From positions 1 to 64,000 of the forward strand of contig CAIRZD010000130.1 of NCBI GenBank assembly GCA_903882965.1: 64,000 nt of DNA, read 5' to 3'. The position numbers and the translations under genes are program-made. Under the pieces are notes generated by a model that had not been told where the DNA came from, did not search any database, and was given only the letters and a program-made list of their open reading frames with translations. The stretch is from an uncultured Bacteroidota bacterium (GTDB lineage Bacteria > Bacteroidota > Bacteroidia > Chitinophagales > Chitinophagaceae). This document shows positions 28,864-40,215 of the stretch, piece after piece (position 1 is the stretch's first letter; each line of letters opens with the position of its first letter).

Positions 28864-31002
28864 ATGAGAGGTTTCACGAAACAGTATTGCAATATTATCT
28901 TATGCGCTTTGTTTCTACTTGGTTGTTGGGATAATGTAAATGCAGCTATCCCCCCATGTTCCGGACCACCTGTGGTTGCTGCTATTAATGGAACAGACAG
29001 TTTGTGTATTGGGTATTCAGTTACATTATCAGATAATACTTCGGGTGGCATATGGTCAAGCAGCAATACAGGTATTGCGGTAGTAAACACTAGTGGCGTT
29101 GTGACAGGGATGGCAACAGGTGTTGATACTGTGAAATATTCAGTAACTAATAGTTGCGGCACTACCACCGTAACGAAAATTATCCAGGTTGTATCCTTAT
29201 CCCTTGCAGGTATATCCGGTCCTGACACGGTATGTGAAGCTTCGTCAATAACTTTAAATAATACTACTTCAGGTGGCAACTGGAGCAGTAGTAACAGTAT
29301 CGTGGCCGTTGTGGATTCAACGAGCGGAATTATTACCGGGGTATCCGGCGGCGTTGTTATCATAAGCTACACACTACCATCCGGCTGTTTTGTTACCAAA
29401 TGGATTGTTGTAAACCCCATATCGCAGATCACAGGGAGTGCAGCAATTTGTGTTGGTGTCACGGGCCTTTTCAGTGACCTTTCAACAGGTGGCACCTGGA
29501 ACAGCAGCAATACTACTGTAGCGACTATTAATGAAAGTACAGGCTCATCGCAGGCCATTGCACCCGGTGAAACAATGATAACCTACACTATCCCTAATGG
29601 TTGCAGCAGAAGGGTATTGCTTACCGTTAATCCCCTGCCTCCAAATTATTATGTATTTGGTGGTGGTGATTATTGTGCAGGTACATCAGGGGCGACAATA
29701 GGGCTTAATGGCTCTGATACAGGTATCAATTATTCATTGTATGACGGCACGGCGTTTGTTGATTCTCTTCATGGTACCGGCAGTTCACTTTTCTACGGCC
29801 CGTATACGGCAGCGGGAACGTACCAGATATATGGTGTAAATATTGCTACAGGATGTAGTAACCGTATGTCGGGTATTGCAACTATTGGTGTAATACCGGA
29901 TAATGTACCTTCTGTAAGTATTACCACCGGTGTTGGCGACACTGTATGTGTGTTGGCAAACACTACTTTTACAGCATTACCTGTAGACGCGGGCGCATCT
30001 CCTTATTACCAGTGGTACGTGAACAGTGCCAGCATGGGCACCGGTGTTACATACAGCTACGTACCTGCTAACGGAGATGTGGTTTCGGTTGTTATTTTCA
30101 GTGATGCAGTTTGCGCGATTCCCAGTACTGCAACCAGTGCCATGACCATGACGACGATACCGAGAGTTTCGCCATCGATAAGCCTTTCTGTAACCCCCGC
30201 AGATACTGTGTGTGAATATGTACCGGCAACTATCATTCCTGCACCGGTTTATGGTGGGCCCACGCCTACATACAGGTGGATAAAGAATGGCTACACTGCA
30301 GCTATTGGACCCGTATATACTTATGTGCCTGCCAATGGGGATAATATACTGTGCTCTATGTATAGCAGTTATGAATGCCTCATTACAGATTCGGTTTACA
30401 GCACCAATAATATTAACATGACCGTTGTACCGTTGCTGATACCCACTGTAACTGTTACTGCACATCCGGGCGATACCATAACACAAGGTAATAGTGATAC
30501 ACTTGTGGCAAAGGTCGTGAATGGCGGAACGTCGCTGGCTTATCAGTGGGAAATAAACGGTATAGCTGTTCCCGGTGCCACAAACGATACATTTACCAGT
30601 AGTAATTTTTCCGGCATTGATACCGTGGCCTGCGTAGTGACTAGCACCAGTTTTTGCGGAGGAGAACCGGCAATTGCTTATATAGTGATCAGGGATACAG
30701 ATACTGTGAGCCATTTGGGAATTGAAATGTTTTCGTCTTCCGGGGAAGAAGTTAGAATAGTGCCTAATCCTAACAAAGGAGTATTTACCATTAACGATAC
30801 ATTTATTTCTGTTGCCAACGAAGCTACTGTGGAGATAGCAGATGTATTAGGGCAAATGGTTTATAGGCGAGTTATTCCACTGCAAAAAGGAAAATTGAAT
30901 GCGCAGATAGATATGGATGAGCAGTTGGTAAATGGGGTTTATCTGATTCGTATCACAGCTAATGGAGCTGGTGTGTTTAGCAGGGTTACATTGACCAGGT
31001 AA
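28864..31002 (+). CDS. Big_2/Ig-like repeat protein with T9SS sorting domain
   Basis: Signal peptide after ATG 28864; 'TLSDNTSGGIWSSSNTGIAVVNTSGVVTG' repeats; C-term 'IVPNPNKGVFTIND...VEIADVLGQMVYRR'. Confidence 0.9.
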   Translation: MRGFTKQYCNIILCALFLLGCWDNVNAAIPPCSGPPVVAAINGTDSLCIGYSVTLSDNTSGGIWSSSNTGIAVVNTSGVVTGMATGVDTVKYSVTNSCGTTTVTKIIQVVSLSLAGISGPDTVCEASSITLNNTTSGGNWSSSNSIVAVVDSTSGIITGVSGGVVIISYTLPSGCFVTKWIVVNPISQITGSAAICVGVTGLFSDLSTGGTWNSSNTTVATINESTGSSQAIAPGETMITYTIPNGCSRRVLLTVNPLPPNYYVFGGGDYCAGTSGATIGLNGSDTGINYSLYDGTAFVDSLHGTGSSLFYGPYTAAGTYQIYGVNIATGCSNRMSGIATIGVIPDNVPSVSITTGVGDTVCVLANTTFTALPVDAGASPYYQWYVNSASMGTGVTYSYVPANGDVVSVVIFSDAVCAIPSTATSAMTMTTIPRVSPSISLSVTPADTVCEYVPATIIPAPVYGGPTPTYRWIKNGYTAAIGPVYTYVPANGDNILCSMYSSYECLITDSVYSTNNINMTVVPLLIPTVTVTAHPGDTITQGNSDTLVAKVVNGGTSLAYQWEINGIAVPGATNDTFTSSNFSGIDTVACVVTSTSFCGGEPAIAYIVIRDTDTVSHLGIEMFSSSGEEVRIVPNPNKGVFTINDTFISVANEATVEIADVLGQMVYRRVIPLQKGKLNAQIDMDEQLVNGVYLIRITANGAGVFSRVTLTR

Positions 31003-31021
31003 AGGCAATTGCTATTAGAAT

Positions 31022-31055
31022 AAAAAAGCCCCGACTATTACATCGGGGCTTTTTG
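31022..31055. terminator. Bidirectional terminator between the Big_2 gene and groEL
   Basis: AAAAAAGCCCCGA-ctattaca-TCGGGGCTTTTT. Confidence 0.92.
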
Positions 31056-31075
31056 TATCTATTGAACTTTTTATT

Positions 31076-33081
<2,006 letters not shown>

Positions 33082-33118
33082 AGTTATTAATTTTTAATTT
33101 TTACTAATTAGTGTTTGG

Positions 33119-33145
33119 TTTTCACTCGTAACTGAGGAGTGCATT
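33119..33145. promoter_or_regulatory. CIRCE-like inverted repeat upstream of groES
   Basis: CACTC-N9 (gtaactgag)-GAGTG, exact CIRCE spacing, ~40 bp upstream of the groES start; outer bases diverge from TTAGCACTC-N9-GAGTGCTAA. Confidence 0.45.
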
Positions 33146-33342
33146 TTCTATGCCATTTGCAGGCGGGTTGCAAATCTCGCTATTTTGGCAGAAAAATTGC
33201 TATTTTTTCTATTATTAGGTGTATATTTTGGCAGAAAGTCTTTATTGTCTAAAATAATTATATATCCCATTTTGACAGTAGCATTGCTTACTTTACTTTT
33301 ACCAGAACAATCTTCAATTATAATAATAAAATCAATAATATT

Positions 33343-33816
33343 ATGCCAATACAAGTAGGGCAAAAAGCTCCGGATTTCACACTCCGTGATAATGAGAAAA
33401 ATAAGGTAACTCTGAGTGAGCAAAAAGGTAAGAATGTATTACTACTATTCTACCCCTTAGCTTTTACAAGCACCTGCACCAAAGAATTATGTGCTATGCG
33501 TGATAATATAGCAACATATAATAATCTTAATGCACAGGTCTACGGGATATCAGTTGACTCTCTTTTTACGCAGGATAAATTTAAAAAAGAGCAGAACCTG
33601 AATTTCCCTTTACTCAGTGATTTTAATAAAGTAGCTTCACGGGCTTATGACAGCATTTATGAGCATTGGTTCAATGACATGGAAGGTGTATCAAAGCGCT
33701 CGGCTTTTGTGATAGATAAGGAAGGCATAGTGCGTTATGCGGAAGTTTTAGAGAATGCGTCAGAAATACCCAATTTCGATGCGATACAGCAATGTTTAAA
33801 GGAAATAAATCATTAA
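33343..33816 (+). CDS. Peroxiredoxin (AhpC/TSA, Bcp-like)
   Basis: 'GQKAPDFTLRDNEKNKVTLSEQKGKNVLLLFYPLAFTSTCTKELCAMRDN'. Confidence 0.94.
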   Translation: MPIQVGQKAPDFTLRDNEKNKVTLSEQKGKNVLLLFYPLAFTSTCTKELCAMRDNIATYNNLNAQVYGISVDSLFTQDKFKKEQNLNFPLLSDFNKVASRAYDSIYEHWFNDMEGVSKRSAFVIDKEGIVRYAEVLENASEIPNFDAIQQCLKEINH

Positions 33817-33849
33817 TTTGCATTTAAATAAATCATAAAAAACAAACTC

Positions 33850-34848
33850 ATGAAGAAAATCTACTTACTGTTATTTGCCCTGGTAGCAGGGTGCACTGCT
33901 TTTGCACAGTCTAATGCAGGTATGGAAACATGGCGTAGCGGCAATTCTGGTACCGGTCCGATTGTTGCGATACATGCTCCCGACCAATGGTTTGGTTTTG
34001 ATTCCCTTGTGATTGCCGAAGAAGAGGGGCTTTTACCATTATTTTTTGCAGGTTATATGCCTACTAATTTACATGCCCAGCTTTTTCAGGAAACCAGTAT
34101 TGTACATTCCGGTACTTCTTCAGCTAAGATAGTTACACTTAAGCAGGATACAATTGGCATGTTTGCCGGAATACTTTCAAACGCAAAGGCAAACTTAAAT
34201 ACAACTGAGTTAATAGCTACCATGAACCTGGGGCAGTCATTAACATTAACCGGAGGCACACCCGTAACCGGAAGGATAGCTTCTGTAAGTGCCTGGGTTA
34301 GGTATACTCCAGGTAAAGATAGTACAGGTGCCACCGGAATAGATAGCGGCACATTTGTGGTAACGGTGTATAGCCAGGTATCGGGGGTAGATTCTGCTGT
34401 AGGCACTGTTACTATGAAAATAGGACCTACTGCAACATGGAGGCAGGTTACTGCACCTGTTGTTTATGCAGACTCAGTTGATGGTGCTGATACGGTACGC
34501 ATCCAATTTGCAAGTAGTGGACAGATCGGCGCGTTGGATAGCAGCACACTTTATGTAGATGATGTTAGTATGACCTACCTGCCAAACGCTGTTAAAAATG
34601 TGAATTTGCAAAATGATGTAAAAGTATACCCTAACCCAGCATCAGGAATATTGTACGTAGAAGGTGCTGATAATGCAGGAGCAAACTTCCGTTTATATGC
34701 AATGAATGGCCAGCTTGTCGCTAACAAAACATTGACCAGCAAGGATGCAATAGATATTTCAAACCTGTCTGATGGCGTGTATTTCTACACTATCTCTGAT
34801 GTAAATGGTAACACCACGCAGAGAGGAAAAGTAAGTGTGTTGAAATAA
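33850..34848 (+). CDS. Secreted T9SS-sorted protein (332 aa)
   Basis: Signal peptide MKKIYLLLFALVAGCTAFAQ; C-term 'VKVYPNPASGILYVEG...LYAMNGQLVANK...ISNLSDGVYFYTISD'. Confidence 0.88.
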   Translation: MKKIYLLLFALVAGCTAFAQSNAGMETWRSGNSGTGPIVAIHAPDQWFGFDSLVIAEEEGLLPLFFAGYMPTNLHAQLFQETSIVHSGTSSAKIVTLKQDTIGMFAGILSNAKANLNTTELIATMNLGQSLTLTGGTPVTGRIASVSAWVRYTPGKDSTGATGIDSGTFVVTVYSQVSGVDSAVGTVTMKIGPTATWRQVTAPVVYADSVDGADTVRIQFASSGQIGALDSSTLYVDDVSMTYLPNAVKNVNLQNDVKVYPNPASGILYVEGADNAGANFRLYAMNGQLVANKTLTSKDAIDISNLSDGVYFYTISDVNGNTTQRGKVSVLK

Positions 34849-34872
34849 GTAACTAATTCAGTATTTTATAAT

Positions 34873-34908
34873 AAAGAAATAGGGCACCTTTTGGTGCCCT
34901 ATTTCTTT
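34873..34908. terminator. Bidirectional terminator
   Basis: AAAGAAATAGGGCACC-TTTT-GGTGCCCTATTTCTTT, perfect 16-bp stem between convergent genes. Confidence 0.9.
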
Positions 34909-34929
34909 TAGTATCGCAAGCAAGAGAGA

Positions 34930-35673
34930 TTATACAACTTCGAACGCTGCATGATAGAAATTATTTTGTGCGGAGATAAGTTTCAGGTTTACATAAAAAC
35001 ATTCTGTAAAATACCTGAACGCCATGAATTCATGGCCGTATACATTGAACTCATCAAACATTATGATGTCCCCTTTCTCGAGGTAAGGATATAACTGGCT
35101 AAGTGCAAAAAGTGTAGCACTGAATAGGTCGGCATCCATGTGTATCAATTTTTGTTTGCCCTTTAAAGAAGATCCATATTCCTGCAAAAAATCATTGAGT
35201 GTATCCTGAAAAATACCTTTAATAAACATTCCCCGGTTATCATTTATTTCCGGTATGGCGGCACTCATATCACCCTTTGTAAAAACCCCCCAGCTTTCCG
35301 GCAGGCCTTCAAAAGTATCAAAGCCATAAAAACGGGATTCAGGGTTACGGCAGGTATTCATCCACCACTTAAACGAACCGCCGGATGCAACTCCGAATTC
35401 AAGATAGGAAACAGGTATTTCATTTAATTTATAATGTGCTGCAATGGCATCGAAGCTCTTAAGTCGGTCGTCATAGTTCCTTACCGGCCGGTAAAAATCA
35501 TTTGTGAGCAGCTTTTCACTTTTGTGTTTATGCACCCATGAAGTAAGCAGGTTGAAATTATAAATGAAGCCAAACACCCTGTTGAAAGGCTGCAATAACT
35601 GCAATAAGCGTGATGCAAGCAGGAAGTCTTTTACAAACTTTAGTAGTTTTAATTTATCGGCTTTATTGGACAT
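34930..35673 (-). CDS. TylF/MycF-like class I SAM-dependent methyltransferase
   Basis: 'VSYLEFGVASGGSFKWWMNTCRNPESRFYGFDTFEGLPESWGVFTKGDMS', 'KLIHMDADLFSATLFALSQLYPYLEKGDIIMFDEF'. Confidence 0.8.
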   Translation of the reverse strand: MSNKADKLKLLKFVKDFLLASRLLQLLQPFNRVFGFIYNFNLLTSWVHKHKSEKLLTNDFYRPVRNYDDRLKSFDAIAAHYKLNEIPVSYLEFGVASGGSFKWWMNTCRNPESRFYGFDTFEGLPESWGVFTKGDMSAAIPEINDNRGMFIKGIFQDTLNDFLQEYGSSLKGKQKLIHMDADLFSATLFALSQLYPYLEKGDIIMFDEFNVYGHEFMAFRYFTECFYVNLKLISAQNNFYHAAFEVV

Positions 35674-35738
35674 TGTGATCCCGGAACGTTAATAAAAGGT
35701 AGCAATATAAAGAGGATTATCGTAAAAATGCAAAAACC

Positions 35739-36320
35739 TTATGTAGTTTGCTTAGTGACTACCTGTGGTGCGGCTGTGGGGTCGTAGGCTTCCATTTGTG
35801 TAAGCAGGTCATCTATAGATCCATTTATAAGCAATGTAGCGTTTACAAATTCATTCAGGAAGCCTTCTGTGACCATATTGTCAGTTAAAGCTTTAAGGGC
35901 ATCGTAATATCCATTTACGTTGAGCAGGCCAACGGGCTTACTGTGTAGGCCAAGTTGGCTCCAGGTAAGCATTTCAAATAACTCTTCCATAGTACCCCAT
36001 CCGCCGGGTAGAGTAATGATGCCATCGCTAAGCTCATGCATTTTTAGTTTGCGCTCATGCATGGTATCTACTATTATGAGCCTGGTCAACTGTTCGTGGG
36101 CTACTTCTGTCGTTTTCAAAAACTCAGGTATAACACCCACTATTTCCCCGTTATTTTCCAGAGCGCCATCGGCAAGAGCACCCATCAGCCCTACTTTAGC
36201 CCCGCCGTATATAATGCGGATGCCACGCGCTGCAAGCAAGGCGCCAAGATTATATGCAGCCTCGCGGTAGCATTCATTATACCCCTCTGATGATCCGCAA
36301 AAAACAACAATACTTTTCAT
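35739..36320 (-). CDS. LOG-family protein (TIGR00730-type)
   Basis: 'VVFCGSSEGYN', 'RIIYGGAKVGLMGALADGAL', 'MHERKLKMHELSDGIITLPGGWGTMEELFEMLTWSQLG'. Confidence 0.95.
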   Translation of the reverse strand: MKSIVVFCGSSEGYNECYREAAYNLGALLAARGIRIIYGGAKVGLMGALADGALENNGEIVGVIPEFLKTTEVAHEQLTRLIIVDTMHERKLKMHELSDGIITLPGGWGTMEELFEMLTWSQLGLHSKPVGLLNVNGYYDALKALTDNMVTEGFLNEFVNATLLINGSIDDLLTQMEAYDPTAAPQVVTKQTT

Positions 36321-36399
36321 TACGGGTTAAATTTATTGTTCCCAAATGTAAATGGATAAAAGGACATAGTATCAGGGAACAGGATTAAATAATAAAAAA

Positions 36400-36419
36400 A
36401 TCCCGCCATAAAGCGGGAT
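36400..36419 (-). terminator. Terminator of the DUF2795 gene
   Basis: ATCCCGC-cataaa-GCGGGAT, T-run on the minus strand. Confidence 0.8.
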
Positions 36420-36439
36420 GTAATTATTTTCGAAACAGG

Positions 36440-36661
36440 TCAATACTCATCTTCATTAAAGAAGAAATCTTCCTGAGTGGGATAATCGGGCCAGATGTCT
36501 TCTATGCCTTCGTATATCTCACCTTCGTCATCAAGTTCCTGCAGGTTCTCCACTACTTCTAGCGGTGCTCCGGAGCGGATGGCATAATCTATAAGCTCAT
36601 CTTTTGTTGCAGGCCAGGGGGCGTCTTCGAGATGTGATGCTAATTCAAGTGTCCAAAACAT
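36440..36661 (-). CDS. DUF2795-like small acidic protein
   Basis: 'MFWTLELASHLEDAPWPATKDELIDYAIRSGAPLEVVENLQELDDEGEIYEGIEDIWPDYPTQEDFFFNEDEY'. Confidence 0.88.
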   Translation of the reverse strand: MFWTLELASHLEDAPWPATKDELIDYAIRSGAPLEVVENLQELDDEGEIYEGIEDIWPDYPTQEDFFFNEDEY

Positions 36662-36843
36662 ATTATAAATAGATTATTTTTATTCTGATTCCCGCAAATG
36701 TAAGGGAAAATTCAAAATTTAAAAGCCAAATTCTAAAACTTCCAAAACTTAATTAAAAATTGATATTCCATAGTTGTTAATTATATCATACTTCGATTAT
36801 TCAAAAGTCAAATTCAAAAGTTAAATAACTACCTTTATCCACT

Positions 36844-37512
36844 ATGCTTTCCGTTAAGAACCTATTCAAAAAGTATACCAATTTTATGGTAGTTAACGAT
36901 GTGTCATTGCATGTAGATAAAGGTGAAATTATATCTATAATAGGCTCTTCAGGAGCAGGCAAAAGCACTTTGCTGCATCTTATAGGTGCATTAGACAAGC
37001 CTGATAGTGGCAGTGTGCTCATAGCAGGTACTGATATTTTACAACTGCCTTCTAAAAAACAGGCTAAATTTCGTAATAGCCATATTGGTTTTGTATTCCA
37101 GTTCCATCATTTGTTGCCGGAATTCAGTGCAGTAGAGAATGTTTCGGTGCCGTTATGGATAAAAGGGAGCAGTAAAAAAGAAGCGATGCAGCAAGCTGAA
37201 GAAATGCTGAATATAGTAGGCCTTGGCAACAGGCTGGAAAATAAGCCTTCAGAATTATCAGGCGGTGAGCAGCAGCGGGTAGCTATTGCCCGGGCATTGA
37301 TAACAAGACCATCAATAATAATGGCAGATGAGCCAACCGGTAACCTCGACACAGCAAATGCGCAATCAGTACATAAATTATTCCTGCAATTACGTGATCA
37401 GTTTGGGCAAACATTTATCATGATCACCCATAATGATGCACTGGCAAAAATGACAGACAGGACGCTGACTATGCAGGATGGCAAAATAGTTAGCGAGAAA
37501 AAGAATTATTGA
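36844..37512 (+). CDS. lolD: ABC transporter ATP-binding protein, LolD-like
   Basis: Walker A 'GSSGAGKST', 'LSGGEQQRVAIARAL', Walker B 'IIMADEPTGNLD'. Confidence 0.85.
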   Translation: MLSVKNLFKKYTNFMVVNDVSLHVDKGEIISIIGSSGAGKSTLLHLIGALDKPDSGSVLIAGTDILQLPSKKQAKFRNSHIGFVFQFHHLLPEFSAVENVSVPLWIKGSSKKEAMQQAEEMLNIVGLGNRLENKPSELSGGEQQRVAIARALITRPSIIMADEPTGNLDTANAQSVHKLFLQLRDQFGQTFIMITHNDALAKMTDRTLTMQDGKIVSEKKNY

Positions 37513-37616
37513 TATTTTATCCTGAGCAATAATTATATATCATTTCCAGATATTTTTTTCAACGCACGAATGTGTATGATTATGGACATCCACCCAAAAA
37601 TTTGTACGTTTGCACC

Positions 37617-39818
37617 ATGATTGCCACACTCGAACAAGCTACCAAACTCGGCCTTCGCGAAGAAGAATTTGAAAAAATAAAAGAAATACTGGGACGCACC
37701 CCCAATTTTACTGAAGTAGCCATGTACTCCGTAATGTGGAGTGAGCACTGCAGCTACAAAAACTCCATAACATGGCTGAAAACCCTGCCACGTGATGGCG
37801 CAAGGTTACTCGTAAAAGCAGGTGAAGAAAATGCAGGGCTTGTAGATATTGGCGATGGCTGGGGTTGTGTGTTCAAGATAGAGAGCCATAACCATCCGTC
37901 AGCAATAGAACCCTTTCAGGGTGCAGCTACCGGTGTGGGTGGTATTCACCGTGATATTTTTACAATGGGTGCACGCCCTATTGCATCACTTAACTCTTTG
38001 CGTTTCGGTAAAGTAGATAACCCTAAAACAAAGTGGCTGATAAAGGGAGTAGTGAAGGGAATAGGTCACTACGGTAATTGCTTTGGTGTACCTACTGTGG
38101 CAGGAGAAGTATATTATGAAAGTTGCTACCAGACCAATCCGTTGGTAAATGCGATGAGTGTGGGTGTAGTTAGAGTGGGGCAAACAGTGTCTGCAACTTC
38201 GCACGGCGCGGGTAATCCGGTCTTTATAGTTGGTGCATCTACAGGTAAGGATGGCATAGGTGGTGCATCATTTGCATCTGCCGATATCAGCGAGAACAGT
38301 GCAGAGTCTTTGCCCTCTGTACAGGTAGGGGATCCGTTTGAAGAAAAAAAATTACTCGAAGCTTGTCTGGAGATGATACCTACCGGTGCGCTGATAGGCA
38401 TGCAGGATATGGGTGCAGCAGGTATCACCTGCAGCACCAGTGAAATGAGTGCAAAGGGTGAACACGGAATGATCATTCACCTGGATAAAGTACCCACGCG
38501 CCAGAAGGAAATGAAACCATGGGAAATGCTGCTGAGCGAAAGCCAGGAACGCATGCTCATTGTAGTGAAAAAAGGCAGGGAAGCTGAAGTGCAAAAAATA
38601 TTTGATAAATGGGATATACACTGCGTGCAAATAGGAGAGGTAACAAAAGACCTCAATCTTAAATATTACATGAATGGTGAACTAGTTGCAGATGTACCGG
38701 CTGAAAGCCTGGTGCTTGGCGGTGGCGCACCTATTTATGAGCGTGAATATTCAGAGCCACGTTATTTTGCAGAGATCAGGAAATTTAATGCAGACAGCAT
38801 TGCAATACCGGGAGATCTTAAAGAAGCGGCTTACCAGCTAATACAACTACCTAATATAGCATCTAAGCGCTGGATATATGAGCAATATGACAGCATGGTA
38901 ATGACCGGCAACACACATACAAATGAAGCAAGTGATGCTGCGGTAATACGAGTGCACGGAACAGAAAAAGCACTGGCGGTAACTACCGACTGTAACAGCC
39001 GTTATGTATTTGCTGATCCTTACAAGGGTGCAATGATAGCCGTGAGCGAGGCGGCACGTAACATAGTATGTAGTGGCGGCCTGCCCGTAGCGATCACCAA
39101 TTGCCTGAACTTTGGTAACCCATATAATCCGGAAGTATATTACCAGTTTGTGAATGCCATCAAGGGAATGGGCGAGGCTTGCCTTAAATTTGATACACCG
39201 GTTACCGGGGGGAATGTTAGTTTTTACAATCAAAGTGAAGACGGGCCGGTATATCCTACCCCCACAATTGGTATGGTGGGGGTGCTGGATAGTATACACC
39301 AAAAAATGTCCTTAGGATTTAAACATCCGGGAGATACTATATACCTGCTTGGGGTAAATAGAAACGACATCAATTGTTCTGAATATCTGCATCATATATG
39401 TGGTGTAACGCACAGCCCTGCACCACACTTCGACCTGGAAGAAGAATACCAGTTGCAGCAAACTGTGATGCGGTTGATAAGTGAAAAGCTTATTAAATCT
39501 GCACATGATATTTCTGAGGGAGGGCTCTTTGCTTGCCTGCTGGAAAGCGGTATGGCGAATGGACTTGGGTTCAGTATACATACAGACAAAGAAATACGTA
39601 AGGATGCAACACTTTTTGGTGAAGCACAAAGCAGGGTGGTGGTAAGCGTAAATCCAGACGTCCATGCTCTTTTTGAAGCGGAACTGAAAGGCCTTCCGTT
39701 TACAAAAATCGGGGTAGTAAATGCGAATAAAGAAATCTGCATAGATGACGATAGCTGGGGCTACATAAGTGACTGGAAAGAGGCTTATGATATGGCGCTG
39801 GAGAAGCTTTTGCAATAA
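37617..39818 (+). CDS. purL: Phosphoribosylformylglycinamidine synthase subunit PurL (small type)
   Basis: 'MYSVMWSEHCSYKNSITWLKTLP', 'ESHNHPSAIEPFQGAATGVGGIHRDIFTMGARPIA', 'MQDMGAAGITCSTSEMSAKGEHG'; start moved to in-frame ATG 37617, just after a TAcgTTTG box. Confidence 0.96.
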   Translation: MIATLEQATKLGLREEEFEKIKEILGRTPNFTEVAMYSVMWSEHCSYKNSITWLKTLPRDGARLLVKAGEENAGLVDIGDGWGCVFKIESHNHPSAIEPFQGAATGVGGIHRDIFTMGARPIASLNSLRFGKVDNPKTKWLIKGVVKGIGHYGNCFGVPTVAGEVYYESCYQTNPLVNAMSVGVVRVGQTVSATSHGAGNPVFIVGASTGKDGIGGASFASADISENSAESLPSVQVGDPFEEKKLLEACLEMIPTGALIGMQDMGAAGITCSTSEMSAKGEHGMIIHLDKVPTRQKEMKPWEMLLSESQERMLIVVKKGREAEVQKIFDKWDIHCVQIGEVTKDLNLKYYMNGELVADVPAESLVLGGGAPIYEREYSEPRYFAEIRKFNADSIAIPGDLKEAAYQLIQLPNIASKRWIYEQYDSMVMTGNTHTNEASDAAVIRVHGTEKALAVTTDCNSRYVFADPYKGAMIAVSEAARNIVCSGGLPVAITNCLNFGNPYNPEVYYQFVNAIKGMGEACLKFDTPVTGGNVSFYNQSEDGPVYPTPTIGMVGVLDSIHQKMSLGFKHPGDTIYLLGVNRNDINCSEYLHHICGVTHSPAPHFDLEEEYQLQQTVMRLISEKLIKSAHDISEGGLFACLLESGMANGLGFSIHTDKEIRKDATLFGEAQSRVVVSVNPDVHALFEAELKGLPFTKIGVVNANKEICIDDDSWGYISDWKEAYDMALEKLLQ

Positions 39819-39833
39819 ACTGTTTGCTGCGAG

Positions 39834-40166
39834 TTATTGTTCATAACAAACTTGTGCATAAGCTACGTCGCCCGGCATTGGGGGGTGTAATTTTCTGACA
39901 GCTACTTTTATTTTTTGGGCTATTGGGAAATTACCTTTTAGTGCGGTGTGTATATTATACGCGAAGGTTTCGAGAAGCTGGCCGGGTTGCTGAAAAATAT
40001 CTGATACAGTTTGGCGGATAAGAGTATAATCCGCGAAGGGCCAGGGCAGGGTATCAGGGAGCCAAATATCAATATCAATTTCGAATGTATTACCAAGAAT
40101 ATGCTCTTCCGGGTAAAGACCGTGAGGAGCATTTATTTTTATTCCATGTAGAGAAACTGTGAGCAT
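39834..40166 (-). CDS. folB: Dihydroneopterin aldolase
   Basis: 'VSLHGIKINAPHGLYPEEHILGNTFEIDIDIWLP', 'LLETFAYNIHTALKGNFPIAQKIKVAVRKLHPPMPGDVAYAQV'. Confidence 0.9.
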   Translation of the reverse strand: MLTVSLHGIKINAPHGLYPEEHILGNTFEIDIDIWLPDTLPWPFADYTLIRQTVSDIFQQPGQLLETFAYNIHTALKGNFPIAQKIKVAVRKLHPPMPGDVAYAQVCYEQ

Positions 40167-40215
40167 TTTATAAATTCAAAAGTAAATATTTAAAAGCAGG
40201 GGATGTAGATACTTA

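Noticed and set aside
36690-36840. Repetitive AATTCAAAA/AAAATTC tract upstream of lolD
   Set aside because: Low-complexity AT-rich intergenic sequence without a clear unit or structure.
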